Source: Acidaminococcus fermentans (GTDB lineage: Bacteria; Bacillota; Negativicutes; Acidaminococcales; Acidaminococcaceae). Taken from it: a stretch of DNA of 36,519 bases. Under the pieces are notes generated by a model. That model worked only from the letters and a program-made list of their open reading frames with translations. It was not told where the DNA came from and ran no database searches. The position numbers and the translations under genes were made by a program. Location: NCBI GenBank assembly GCA_004555735.1, contig SFHH01000007.1, forward strand, positions 1 to 36,519, read 5' to 3'. Below, one piece after another: positions 19,516-28,429 of the stretch (within the stretch, counting starts at the first letter, position 1; each line of letters opens with the position of its first letter).

Positions 19516-20107
19516 GCTTTTCTTCCTCCTCGATCTCGATTTGCAAACGAATGCTTCCATTGGGCTGGCTGTCCATTTCCAGGTCATAAAATACCCGGAC
19601 CTGCCAACCCCTGTCCCGGCGGCTAATGACCAATTCCCGGGTAAAGACCGTCATGGGAACAGTAAAATACGGGGTCCTGTACTGAAACGAACTGTTCCGG
19701 CCCCGTTCATACTGCTGCCGATGTTCATAACGGCCATGCCGGATTACCGTCAGGGTGTCCTCCGTCCATTTCAGGGTGGTGCGGGTCCCTTCCATGCCGG
19801 TCACTTCGGATTCATCGTACCGGACATAGACGGTTCCGTCCTTTTCCGTCAGCTGCCCGAAAGCCACCAGCGTAGCAGGCGCAGCATCACCGGCCCCTAC
19901 GGTTTCACTATGGATGGTAATCTTTACAGGTGTCATGGACTCTCTCCACAATAAGTAGAGGGTTGCCCCTGTGCAAGCCAGCACCATCAGCGCGGCGAAG
20001 GAGCAAGCCCTCTTTCGGATTCGTTATGTAGTATCTGTCAGCAAAAAATTGTATTGTCTTGCCTATTCTTGTTTATTTTATATTAAAGACAGCCAAAAGG
20101 CAAGGGT

Positions 20108-20131
20108 GATATGGAAGAAAAAACACATATC
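20108..20131. promoter_or_regulatory. Inverted repeat upstream of the putP promoter
   Basis: GATATG and CATATC are separated by 12 mostly A bases, 11 bases upstream of the candidate -35 box of putP. It may be an operator. The rest of the 267-base gap between the DUF1934 gene and putP (19937-20203) is AT-rich and shows nothing else convincing. Confidence 0.3.
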
Positions 20132-20141
20132 CTAGATTTTA

Positions 20142-20170
20142 TTGCGCCATAGAACTTTCTATTATATAAT
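20142..20170 (+). promoter_or_regulatory. putP promoter
   Basis: TTGCGC (20142-20147), a 17-base spacer and a perfect TATAAT (20165-20170), about 34 bases before the preferred start codon. Confidence 0.5.
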
Positions 20171-20203
20171 GAAGTTTATTCATAACAGGAAAGGATGTTG
20201 TCT

Positions 20204-21691
20204 ATGCACATCGCATTGAGCACCGTAGTGGCTCTGGTACTGTATTTCGCAGTGCTGATCGGAATCGGACTGATCACTTATAAAAAAGATGAGGACATGG
20301 AAGGCTACGCCCTAGGGGGACGGGCGCTGGGCCCCTGGGTCACTTCCATGAGTGCAGAGGCTTCTGATATGAGCGGATGGATGCTCATGGGGCTTCCTGG
20401 CTATGCCTACATGGCTGGCATCAGCGCTTTCTGGATCGCCCTGGGGCTGATCATCGGGACCTGGGTCAACTGGATCCTGGTAGCCAAACGGCTGCGGATT
20501 TTCACTTCCGTCATGGGAAATGCCATCACCCTGCCGGAATACTTCGACAACCGGTTCTATGACAAGCACCGGAAACTGCGGATTGCCTCTGCCTTCTTTA
20601 TTTTCATTTTCTTCCTGATCTACACTTCCTCCAGTTTCGTAGCCGGAGGCAAACTGTTCAACACGGCCTTTGGCCTGGATTACCGCTATTCCCTGTTTCT
20701 CACCGCAGGCATCGTTGTTTTCTACACGCTCATGGGAGGCTTCGCTGCCGTATGCTGGACGGATCTGTTCCAGGGATTCCTGATGTTCTTCTCCATCCTG
20801 GTCGTCCCCGTCACAGCCATGTACTATATCGGCGGCGTGGATGCTACGATCGCACGGCTGAATTCCATCAGCCCCTATTATTTCGATATGGTAAGAGGCG
20901 CCGACGGCAGCGTGCTGAGCCTTACAGCCATCATCTCTCTCTTGGCCTGGGGCCTGGGCTATTTCGGCCAGCCTCATATCCTGGTCCGTTTCATGGCTAT
21001 CCGGGATCCTAAGAGCATCCGTCAGGCCACCCATATCGCTGTCACCTGGGTCATCATCTCTCTGGCCATGGCCGTGCTGGTAGGGCTCACCGGCCGGGTC
21101 TACTTGGGAGACGTGCTGAAAGGCGGGGCTGCAGAAACCGTATTCATCCAGATGAGCGGAAAATTCTACCATCCTTTCTTTGCCGGGATCATCACTTCTG
21201 GGATCCTGGGCGCCATCATGAGCACTTCGGACAGCCAGCTGCTGGTAGCGGCTTCTTCCTTTACCACGGACTTCTATAAGATCCTGATCAATCCGAAAGC
21301 TACAGCAGGGGAACTGGTGCGCATGAGCCGCATGATGATCATCGTGGTGTCCGCCCTTTCCTTGGTGCTGGCCATGAACCCCGACAGCATGATCCTCAAC
21401 ATCGTATCCTACGCCTGGGCTGGCTTCGGAGCAGCCTTCGGACCGTTGGTCCTGTTCTCCCTGTTCTGGCGCCGGATGACCACCGACGGAGCCTTTGCTG
21501 GCATCGTGGTGGGAGGTTCCACCGTCCTGATCTGGAAGAACTTCTTCTCCTTCACCGGTGTCTATGAGATCATCCCCGGTTTCATCTTTTCCTGCCTGGC
21601 CATCGTCATCGTCAGCCTGATGGACAGCGAACCGGAACCAGAAGTGGCAGCCCGCTACGACGAAGCGGTTGCCAAGTTGAAAGAGGAATGA
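20204..21691 (+). CDS. putP: Sodium/proline symporter (SSS family)
   Basis: Na+-coupled uptake carrier of the solute:sodium symporter family, closely resembling E. coli PutP. Diagnostic stretches are LGGRALGPWVTSMSAEASDM, SGWMLMGLPG, WGLGYFGQPHILVRFMA, IMSTSDSQLLVAASSFTTD, and SYAWAGFGAAFGPLVLFS; about 13 membrane segments in 495 residues. The serines and threonines of the Na2 site region (STSDSQL) are retained. AAAGGA lies 8 bases before the ATG at 20204; an ATG 9 bases upstream is also possible. It is monocistronic, with its own promoter and an 18-bp terminator. Proline is the likely substrate, though related family members carry other solutes. Confidence 0.92.
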   Translation: MHIALSTVVALVLYFAVLIGIGLITYKKDEDMEGYALGGRALGPWVTSMSAEASDMSGWMLMGLPGYAYMAGISAFWIALGLIIGTWVNWILVAKRLRIFTSVMGNAITLPEYFDNRFYDKHRKLRIASAFFIFIFFLIYTSSSFVAGGKLFNTAFGLDYRYSLFLTAGIVVFYTLMGGFAAVCWTDLFQGFLMFFSILVVPVTAMYYIGGVDATIARLNSISPYYFDMVRGADGSVLSLTAIISLLAWGLGYFGQPHILVRFMAIRDPKSIRQATHIAVTWVIISLAMAVLVGLTGRVYLGDVLKGGAAETVFIQMSGKFYHPFFAGIITSGILGAIMSTSDSQLLVAASSFTTDFYKILINPKATAGELVRMSRMMIIVVSALSLVLAMNPDSMILNIVSYAWAGFGAAFGPLVLFSLFWRRMTTDGAFAGIVVGGSTVLIWKNFFSFTGVYEIIPGFIFSCLAIVIVSLMDSEPEPEVAARYDEAVAKLKEE

Positions 21692-21741
21692 AAAAAGGGG
21701 CCTGGAAAAAATGATTTCTCATTTTTTCCAGGCCCCTTTTT
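21692..21741. terminator. Bidirectional terminator between putP and the GerMN gene
   Basis: An 18-bp perfect stem (21697-21714 with 21719-21736, loop TTTC) is flanked by five As on one side and five Ts on the other. It can terminate both the plus-strand putP and the minus-strand amidase-GerMN transcripts. Confidence 0.95.
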
Positions 21742-21742
21742 C

Positions 21743-22288
21743 TTACTGTATATACTTCCCGTCCCGTTTCAACGGTTCCGACAGATCCTGGCCACCCAGC
21801 ACCGTTACTGGCTTGCCTTTCACGGTGAATTTCACTTTCTGGATCTCTGGGAACTCGGTCAGGGTGTCCACCACCGCGTACAGCATCAGCAGGTTATCAT
21901 GGTCCCCCCGCCGGGTCTGGAACTCCCGGCTGAAATCCACTGTGGCTACTTTGTCCTTGACGGTGACCTTGTTCACCTTCGTCCCTTTCGGGAAGGTAGT
22001 GTCGCCCTGGGGCCGCTTCTCCACCAGTTCCTCCATCACCAGCAGGGGCAGCTTTTCTTGGCTGCCAGAAAGCTTCACCGTCAGGGCTTGGAGCTTTCCG
22101 TTTTTTCCCACTCGGTACAGAGTCCGGGCAGGAGCCTGAGCCTCTCCCTTACCCGTTTTAGTATCCGCTGCTACAGAAGCTTTAGGGGATTCGGGATTTA
22201 CTGTCGTGTTCTGGGTCCCACAGCCTCCTAAAAAGGTCATGCCTCCCAGCAGCATCGCCGCTATCCAGCGGGTCAGTCTTTTGTCCAT
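21743..22288 (-). CDS. GerMN-domain lipoprotein
   Basis: A 181-residue exported lipoprotein. It has a lipoprotein signal (lipobox FLGGC, lipid-bearing C23), a low-complexity linker rich in K, T, A and P, and a C-terminal GerMN domain from about residue 60 to the end (LYRVGKNGKLQALTV to VTVLGGQDL). GerMN proteins are linked to germination or envelope metabolism, but this domain's ligand is unknown. The ATG at 22288 has AGGAGG 9 bases upstream. It follows the amidase gene by four bases, so a joint role in peptidoglycan turnover is inferred. Confidence 0.85.
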   Translation of the reverse strand: MDKRLTRWIAAMLLGGMTFLGGCGTQNTTVNPESPKASVAADTKTGKGEAQAPARTLYRVGKNGKLQALTVKLSGSQEKLPLLVMEELVEKRPQGDTTFPKGTKVNKVTVKDKVATVDFSREFQTRRGDHDNLLMLYAVVDTLTEFPEIQKVKFTVKGKPVTVLGGQDLSEPLKRDGKYIQ

Positions 22289-22292
22289 GGGC

Positions 22293-23396
22293 TCAACCTC
22301 CTTGATGCTGATTGTAGAAGTCCTCGATCCCGTCTGCAATGGCCTTGGCCACCTTATTCTGGAACCAGTCGGAAATCAGGAGTTTTTCCTCCCGTTTGTT
22401 GGTCAGGAACAGACATTCCACCAAAGCCCCGGGCATGGTACTCCGTTTGTTCACATAGAAATTGGCATACCGGACTCCCAAGTCATCCACATCGGCGGTT
22501 TTCATCAGCTGATCCTGGATGCACTGGGCCACCTGGATATCATATTTTGTCTTGGGATGGTAATACGTCGAGAAACCGCCTACGCTAGTGTTTTCGCTGG
22601 CGTTGATATGGATGCTGATGAACATGTCCGAATGGCTGTTCTCCGCCACATCCACTCGGGCCTGGAGCTCTTCTGCATCGGTAGCATCCGGTCCATACAC
22701 ATCCACGTCGGTGGTCCGGGTCATATAAACAATGGCCCCTTTCTTTTCCAGCAGGGCTTTCACCTTTTTGGAAATGGGCAGCGTAATGTCCTTCTCATAA
22801 GTGCCCGTGACCAGCCCATGGGTCCCCGGGTCCGTGCCCCCATGGCCAGGATCCAGGGTGATCCGTTTGCCTTTGAGGCCTCCCACCACCGAATACGTAT
22901 TTCCGAAGCTGGGTTTCGGCCGGGTGGACTGCCAGGGGGAGCTGGAAGGCCGGCTAGGCCGTTTGGGAGTAAATGTCTTCTGAGGCGGTGCCGCGATCAC
23001 ATCCACTACCACCCGGGTAGGCCGTTTGGCTACTCGGTCCGCCTTCAGGCTGAATACATTGAACATCCCCTTCTGGAGGGGTTTCTTCATCATCACATGG
23101 ACCACTGTGGCATTGACTTTCCGTTCCAGGTACACCTTGGAAACGTAAGTGGCCTTCTTGGGGGTAGTGACACGGGGAATGGATGATTTCAGGTTGCCGT
23201 ACACGGTGACCCGCAGTTCATGGTCCAGCATTTCCGTCTTATATTTCGTTGCCTGGTTGGTATCCAGGACAATCCGCAACCGTCCATTGGGATTGACCCC
23301 ATACACCACATCCTGGATTTTGGATGCTGCCTGCGCACTGCCCATTCCCAGGCATGCCGTCAGACAGAAAAAAAGTAACAGCAGTTTTTTGATCAC
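22293..23396 (-). CDS. N-acetylmuramoyl-L-alanine amidase with AMIN domain
   Basis: Zinc amidase that cleaves the bond between MurNAc and L-alanine in peptidoglycan, acting outside the cytoplasmic membrane. The 367-residue precursor has a signal peptide (MIKKLLLLFFCLTACLGMGS, cleavage near AQA), an AMIN-type wall-targeting domain (about 28-130), a Pro/Ser linker, and an Amidase_3 domain (about 175-362). Zinc and catalytic motifs are DPGHGGTDPG, ISIHINAS and PGALVECLFLTN. The start is GTG at 23396, with AGGAGG 7 bases upstream. It heads a two-gene unit with the GerMN lipoprotein, from a good promoter. Confidence 0.93.
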   Translation of the reverse strand: MIKKLLLLFFCLTACLGMGSAQAASKIQDVVYGVNPNGRLRIVLDTNQATKYKTEMLDHELRVTVYGNLKSSIPRVTTPKKATYVSKVYLERKVNATVVHVMMKKPLQKGMFNVFSLKADRVAKRPTRVVVDVIAAPPQKTFTPKRPSRPSSSPWQSTRPKPSFGNTYSVVGGLKGKRITLDPGHGGTDPGTHGLVTGTYEKDITLPISKKVKALLEKKGAIVYMTRTTDVDVYGPDATDAEELQARVDVAENSHSDMFISIHINASENTSVGGFSTYYHPKTKYDIQVAQCIQDQLMKTADVDDLGVRYANFYVNKRSTMPGALVECLFLTNKREEKLLISDWFQNKVAKAIADGIEDFYNQHQGG

Positions 23397-23454
23397 GTTG
23401 GAACCTCCTCTAGGGAAGCAGCAGGTGCTCTCCTGTTTCCCAGACTACCCGGCC

Positions 23455-23483
23455 ATTGTAACACTTTCACCAGGTTCATGCAA
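23455..23483 (-). promoter_or_regulatory. Promoter of the amidase-GerMN unit
   Basis: On the minus strand TTGCAT (23478-23483), a 17-base spacer and TACAAT (23455-23460). It lies in the 121-base gap after the NAD(P)HX repair gene, which shows no clear terminator. Confidence 0.65.
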
Positions 23484-23517
23484 ATTACGCCGGCCGCTAT
23501 GGTCCGGTCCATGGTCT

Positions 23518-25020
23518 TCATCCCTTCTTGACTTTTTTCAGGGCAGTCGGGATCTTGTCTACCAAATCTCCCGCTGCCAGACCGATTTTTCCAGCTTCAG
23601 CAGCCATATCTCCTGCCATCCCATGGAGATAGACCCCGCAGCAGGCTGCCTGTCCCAACTGCATTCCCTGTCCCAAGAGGGCTGCGATGGTCCCGGTCAG
23701 TACATCGCCACAGCCTCCGGTGGCCATCCCTTCATTGCCTGTCGTATTGAGGAATACCTGTCCATCCGGCAAAGCGACCACTGTAGGCGTACATTTCAGG
23801 ACCACCACTGCCTGCCACCGTTTCGCCCCTTCCCGGGCGCTGCGGACTGGTTCCCGAAGGATCTGGCTGATGTCCACACCTAGGAGCCGTGCCATTTCCC
23901 CAGGATGGGGAGTCAGGATTTTCTGTTTTAAGGAAGCCAGCAGGTCATCTTCGCCTGCCAGGTCATTGAGCCCGTCAGCATCCAATACGATGGGCTGCTG
24001 CAGCTGGGGCAGCAGTTCCCGGAGATACTGGACCGTTTCCGGTGCTTTTCCTATCCCCGGACCTGCCGCCACTACATCAAAGTCTCGAAAGGCTTGCAAA
24101 CTGGCCTCCGTCACAGGCCGCACCATCACTTCGGTGGATTTGATGATCAACGGCTGGAGGACATCCATCTGGGTATACAGGGTCACCAAACCGGCCCCAG
24201 CCCGGACCGCCGCTTTAGAGCAGAGCTCAGCAGCGCCGGCATAACCCAGGCTCCCGGCCAGGATCCCTACCCTTCCATTCATCCCCTTGTGGGCATTAGC
24301 CGGCCGTTGGGGCAGTTCATGGCGGATGAGCTTTTCTGTCAGGAGTTCCACATCACTTTCTGCTTCCAGCACCAAAGAAGGCGGAGTATTTAAATCCGCC
24401 AGGATGACCTTTCCCGTATATCCGGCTCCGGGATACAGGTACAGTCCCGGCTTGGGAGCGATCATGGTCACCGTGGCCTGGGCATGGAGTGCCAGATCCG
24501 TACTGCCGTGATCAGCCTCCACCCCGCTGGGGATATCCACTGCCAGGACGGGAACCGAGACCATCTGGAGGGTTTCCAGCAGGGAACGGATGGGTTCCCG
24601 TACTTTCCCATGGAAACTCGTACCCAGGAGCGCATCCACGAAAAGATCGGCCTGGGCACAGGCCTGGAGCACATCATTCTGGTCTTTGTCCCAACGCAGG
24701 ATGGTAAATGGGAAACTTTGGCAAATTTTGTATTGGAGAGCAGCACCCGAGCCGAAGGCTTCTGGAGCCTCCGCCAGGACCAGTGTGACCAGAGCCCCCC
24801 GTTTCAGCAGGAACCGGGCGGCAGCCAGGCCATCTCCCCCATTGTTCCCCTTGCCGATCAGGAAGACGATCCGTTTCTCCTGGAGATCTCCCAGCAGTTC
24901 TCCTGCTGCATCAGCCACTGCACGGCCTGCATTCTCGATTAGGACAGCTTCTGGGATCCCCATCTCGCCAATCGCCTTGGCGTCAACTTTTTTCATAGCT
25001 GCACTTGCAATCAGTTTCAT
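23518..25020 (-). CDS. nnr: Bifunctional NAD(P)H-hydrate epimerase / ADP-dependent dehydratase
   Basis: Repairs hydrated NADH and NADPH: the N-terminal YjeF_N domain epimerises the hydrate and the C-terminal kinase-like domain dehydrates the S form using ADP. The 500-residue protein shows GKGNNGGDG at 57-64 in the first half. The second half has AGPGIG near 318 and the nucleotide-binding GCGDVLTG near 435. GGAGGG lies about 6 bases before the ATG. The acpS stop lies one base upstream, the common acpS-nnr pairing of Firmicutes. Confidence 0.95.
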   Translation of the reverse strand: MKLIASAAMKKVDAKAIGEMGIPEAVLIENAGRAVADAAGELLGDLQEKRIVFLIGKGNNGGDGLAAARFLLKRGALVTLVLAEAPEAFGSGAALQYKICQSFPFTILRWDKDQNDVLQACAQADLFVDALLGTSFHGKVREPIRSLLETLQMVSVPVLAVDIPSGVEADHGSTDLALHAQATVTMIAPKPGLYLYPGAGYTGKVILADLNTPPSLVLEAESDVELLTEKLIRHELPQRPANAHKGMNGRVGILAGSLGYAGAAELCSKAAVRAGAGLVTLYTQMDVLQPLIIKSTEVMVRPVTEASLQAFRDFDVVAAGPGIGKAPETVQYLRELLPQLQQPIVLDADGLNDLAGEDDLLASLKQKILTPHPGEMARLLGVDISQILREPVRSAREGAKRWQAVVVLKCTPTVVALPDGQVFLNTTGNEGMATGGCGDVLTGTIAALLGQGMQLGQAACCGVYLHGMAGDMAAEAGKIGLAAGDLVDKIPTALKKVKKG

Positions 25021-25021
25021 C

Positions 25022-25396
25022 TTATCCCTCCAGTATCACTTGGGCTATAGCATTTTCTGCCGTATGGCTCAGACTCACATGGAGCCGTTCCACTTGACGG
25101 CTCAGCGCAGCCACCCGCAGCTGCCCCATCACATGGAGATAAGGGGCCCCTGTCTTTTCGTCCGCCAGCACTTCCACCTGCTGGAGCTGTCCCGGCCGGA
25201 GTCCTGTCCCCAAGGCTTTGCCCAGGGCTTCTTTGGCCGCAAACCGGGCCGCATAGGATTCACTGCTGTGAGCGCCCTTGCTTTCACAGTAGGCGATTTC
25301 ATCCTGGGTGAAGGCCTTTTCCTTGAACCCGTCCTGTTTCAGAGCCCGTTCCATCCTTCCTACTTCCAGGATATCCACACCGATTCCAAGAATCAT
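25022..25396 (-). CDS. acpS: Holo-[acyl-carrier-protein] synthase
   Basis: Transfers the 4'-phosphopantetheine arm from CoA to apo-ACP for fatty-acid synthesis. The 124-residue protein has GIGVDILEVGRME (D8, a metal ligand) and RFAAKEALGKALGTG (E56 region), the two family signatures, and ends LSHTAENAIAQVI. The ATG at 25396 has AAGGA 6 bases upstream; one 18 bases earlier has its ribosome site too close. The broken rarA ends 83 bases upstream. Confidence 0.95.
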   Translation of the reverse strand: MILGIGVDILEVGRMERALKQDGFKEKAFTQDEIAYCESKGAHSSESYAARFAAKEALGKALGTGLRPGQLQQVEVLADEKTGAPYLHVMGQLRVAALSRQVERLHVSLSHTAENAIAQVILEG

Positions 25397-25479
25397 TCCT
25401 ATTCCTTCTTTCATTCCTTTTCTATCATATGGGACCTATGTAACAAAATCTTGACAAATCTGTGCTCTTTCTATTGCAT

Positions 25480-26723
25480 TTATTGTCCATGGGCTTTTTT
25501 CCACTCTTTGATCTGACGCAGCCGTTCTTTGTACCGAGCCTCCAGGCCCTGTTCCGTAGGATGATAATAGGAGCGATCTTTCAACCCATCAGGCAAGCAC
25601 TGCATGGCTGCCATTTTTTCTTGGGTGTCATGGGCATACTGATACCCCTTCCCATAGCCCAATTCTCCCATGAGACGGGTGGGCGCATTCCGGATCTGCA
25701 GAGGTACCGGTTCATTCAAGTGCTGGAGAGCATCGGCTTTTGCTTCGTTATAAGCCAGTTCCATGGCATTGGATTTGGGAGCCATGGAAAGATAGATCAC
25801 CGCATGGGTCAGGTTCACAGAACATTCCGGCATCCCGATGAAGTGGCAGGCCTGATAGGCTGCCACTGCGATCTCTAAGCCTCGGGAGTCAGCGATCCCT
25901 ACATCCTCACTGGCAAACCGGACCACCCGGCGGGCAATGTAGAGAGGATCTTCCCCTGCTTCCAGCATCCGGGACAGCCAATAGACGGCTGCGTCCGGAT
26001 CAGAATTCCGCATGGATTTGTGAAGGGCAGAAATCAAATTGTAATGTTCTTCTCCTGTTTTATCATACAGCAGGGACTTTTTCCCGGTGCACTGTTCGAT
26101 CAGTTCTCGGCTTACATAGATCCCGTCAGCCGGAAGGCCAGGCTGCCCTCTTCCAGCTGTACTTTTTCCTTCCCGAATCCCCGAGGATCCGTAAGGGCTC
26201 TCTGGAGGATGCCCTCGATGTCTTCCTGGGTCAAAGCCTTCAGCACAAAGACCTTGCAGCGGCTGAGCAGAGCCCCATTCACTTCAAAAGAAGGATTCTC
26301 TGTAGTGGCCCCTATCAGGATGATGGCTCCTTTTTCCACAAAAGGCAGGAAAGCATCCTGCTGCGCCCGATTGAACCGATGGATTTCGTCCACGAAGACA
26401 ATGGTACGAGCGCCGAAACGCCGATTGTCATCCGCCCGCTGCATCACAGTCCGGATATCTTTGATGCTGCTGGTCACGGCCGAGAAGGTAATGAAATTGG
26501 CCCGAGTCGTATGGGCGATGATCTGTGCCAATGTGGTCTTCCCCACCCCAGGGGGACCCCAAAAGATCATGGAGGAAATCCTGTCCTCTTCGATCAGATT
26601 CCGTAAGATCTTCCCAGGCCCCAGGAGCTGTTCCTGACCCACAAATTCGTCCAGTGTCCGTGGCCGCAGCCGGGCCGCCAATGGTTCTTCTACCTGGGCT
26701 GCAAACAGACTGTCTTCTTCCAT
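25480..26723 (-). pseudogene. rarA: rarA (mgsA) replication-recombination ATPase, disrupted by internal deletion and frameshift
   Basis: RarA is an AAA+ ATPase acting at stalled replication forks, usually 420-450 residues in one frame. Here the N-terminal part (26723 to 26112) has intact Walker A GPPGVGKTT, Walker B FVDEIHRFN and sensor 1 IGATTENPSF, then stops at LAFRLTGSM. The C-terminal part continues in another frame from about 26127 (DGIYVSRELIEQC, YDKTGEEHYNLISALHKSMR) to 25480. The piece joining them, which should hold the sensor 2 GDxRxALN motif, is absent from both frames. I estimate about 25 codons lost plus a frame change. The start has AGGAGG 8 bases upstream, so a truncated N-terminal ATPase could still be made. 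The downstream half has no good start. Confidence 0.85.
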
Positions 26724-26753
26724 GGGTGCTACCTCCTGTATACTCTAAATTTT

Positions 26754-26759
26754 ATTATA
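26754..26759 (-). promoter_or_regulatory. -10 box upstream of rarA
   Basis: A perfect TATAAT on the minus strand, 31 bases before the rarA ATG. No good -35 box is present because the terminator hairpin of clcA occupies that position. Confidence 0.45.
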
Positions 26760-26764
26760 CCATG

Positions 26765-26802
26765 AAAAAGGGGGGTGTAGCACGCAACGTGCAACACCCC
26801 CC
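26765..26802 (-). terminator. Terminator hairpin in element B, after clcA
   Basis: On the minus strand GGGGGGTGT...ACACCCCCC (26794-26802 with 26770-26778) plus GCACG/CGTGC, with one internal mismatch, is followed by five Ts (26765-26769). It lies 45 bases after the clcA stop codon and is the most terminator-like of the four repeat-element hairpins. Confidence 0.8.
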
Positions 26803-26846
26803 TTTGGTCGCGACCCGCAACCGGGAGCGAATTTCTTCGCCCCTCC
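26770..26846. repeat. Composite hairpin/heptamer intergenic element B
   Basis: The G-run/C-run hairpin (26770-26802) is followed by GGTCGCG (26806-26812). On the opposite strand two tandem 7-mers, GGTTGCG and GGTCGCG, occupy 26809-26822. A second hairpin GCGAA-TTTC-TTCGC with flanking GGGA/TCCC follows (26823-26847). The hairpin core ACGTGCAACACCCC is shared with element A. Confidence 0.65.
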
Positions 26847-26847
26847 C

Positions 26848-28428
26848 TTATTCCCCCGTCTTCGTCTTGAACAATTCATTCAGCTGATGGAGACGGGCGT
26901 GGTTGGGAATGAGATACACATAGTCTCCTCCCAGCAGCACTGTATCTGCCTGGGGAATCATATCCTGATCCCCCCTGCGGACGCAGACCACCAGGGCCCG
27001 CCCAGGAAGGCGGATATCCTGGAGTGTCTTCCCTTCTACCCGGGAGCCCCCTTCCACGGCGATTTCCACCAGCATCTGTTCTTCCGGTGCTTCCAGGATA
27101 TTCTTCACCTTGGGATTGTTCTTCAGGGATCGTTCCAGCATAGCGTCGAAAATCGGCGTATCATGGACGATTTCACCGGCCGCATAGGCGAACAATGTCA
27201 CGATGCCCAGTGGTACCAGATGGTAGAACCGTCCGGTCATCTCCAACAGCAGCAGGATAGCGGTCACCGGTGCCCGGACGGAACCGGCAAACAATCCAGC
27301 CATGCCAAACACCACCATGTTCAGCCGATAGGCTTCTGGCAACAGCCCCAGCTGCACCAGTAAGTTCCCGTACAGGCTCCCCACCAGGGATCCCAGCACC
27401 AGCATGGGCTGCAGGCTTCCCCCGGGGGCTCCGGACCCCGTACTGAAGATGGTAAAGATGAATTTCCCCAAAAGGATCACCAGCACCATCCCCAGGGTCC
27501 CTTCCAGGTCCACCATGGCTTCGATGATGTTGTCCCCGGCCCCCAAAATCTGGGGCAGCAGGTAGGTGAGTGGAATGGTCAGCAGCAGGGGAAAAGCGAT
27601 CTTCATCCAGGGTCTCCGGAACATCGGCAGGCTGTAGAACCGTCCGATATTCAGAGATCCCTTATTGAAGGCCACTCCGATGAGCCCGGACACCAGTCCC
27701 AGGACGATCACCTGAGGCAGCAGGTCCACCGGCAGGATGGGCATCTTGGGAATGGTCAGCACCGTTTCCACCCCGAAGACCCAGTGGACCAGCACCGTGG
27801 TAGTCATGCAGGCCATCAGGGTGGGCGCCATGACAATGGCGGACAGGTTCTTGTGGATGGCTTCCATGGTGAACATCACCCCGGCCATGGGCGCGTTGAA
27901 AGCCGCCGCCAGCCCGGCCCCGGCGCCGCTGCTGATCAGGGCCCGCTTTTCCAGGTTGGTGTTGTTCAGGGCGTCCCCCACCCCCTGGCCGGTCATGGCT
28001 CCAATCTGGACCGAAGGTCCTTCCCGGCCCATGGACAAGCCGGCACCGATACCCAGGGAGGTATCCAGCAGTTTCACCAGGATGACCCGTGCCCAGTGGG
28101 TGCTTTTCTCCAGCCCCAGCACAATGCCCCGGACCTGGGGAATGCCGCTGCCTCCTGCAATGGGAGCCCAGCGGACCAGGGCCGCGATCACCATGGCCAC
28201 CAGCAGCAGGGCCCCCACCCACAGCAGAGTATAGGCGAAAGGCACATTCTGGAGGAAGTCCACCATCTTGGCCCGGTTCCGAGCCACAAAGCCCAAACAC
28301 AGCCGCAGCACCGTAATACACAGGCCGGTGGCGATGCCCACCAGGATCCCTTCAAAGGCCAGCTTCAGTTTCAGGTTGGGAATGTGGAGCATACCCTGGA
28401 GGGTCTTCTCCCTTTCCTGCCCACCCAT
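26848..28428 (-). CDS. clcA: CLC-type chloride transporter with C-terminal RCK_C (TrkA_C) domain
   Basis: Membrane anion transporter of the CLC family with about 11-14 helices and a cytoplasmic RCK_C domain (about 448-520). Pore motifs are present: GSGIP at 93-97 (central serine S94), GREGP at 134-138 (gating glutamate E136) and GSGAPGG at 331-337. Two key positions differ from E. coli ClcA. The internal proton glutamate (E203) aligns with A190 in FTMEA, and the central tyrosine (Y445) aligns with F427 in TPIF. This suggests weakened proton coupling or channel-like behaviour; that is inference. AAGGA lies 9 bases before the ATG. It starts one base after the lysA-like stop, so it is in the same operon. 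Confidence 0.93.
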   Translation of the reverse strand: MGGQEREKTLQGMLHIPNLKLKLAFEGILVGIATGLCITVLRLCLGFVARNRAKMVDFLQNVPFAYTLLWVGALLLVAMVIAALVRWAPIAGGSGIPQVRGIVLGLEKSTHWARVILVKLLDTSLGIGAGLSMGREGPSVQIGAMTGQGVGDALNNTNLEKRALISSGAGAGLAAAFNAPMAGVMFTMEAIHKNLSAIVMAPTLMACMTTTVLVHWVFGVETVLTIPKMPILPVDLLPQVIVLGLVSGLIGVAFNKGSLNIGRFYSLPMFRRPWMKIAFPLLLTIPLTYLLPQILGAGDNIIEAMVDLEGTLGMVLVILLGKFIFTIFSTGSGAPGGSLQPMLVLGSLVGSLYGNLLVQLGLLPEAYRLNMVVFGMAGLFAGSVRAPVTAILLLLEMTGRFYHLVPLGIVTLFAYAAGEIVHDTPIFDAMLERSLKNNPKVKNILEAPEEQMLVEIAVEGGSRVEGKTLQDIRLPGRALVVCVRRGDQDMIPQADTVLLGGDYVYLIPNHARLHQLNELFKTKTGE

Positions 28429-28429
28429 C

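Noticed and set aside
20195-20203. Earlier ATG start for putP
   Set aside because: Its AGGA ribosome site is only four bases away; the ATG at 20204 has better spacing. The difference is three residues.
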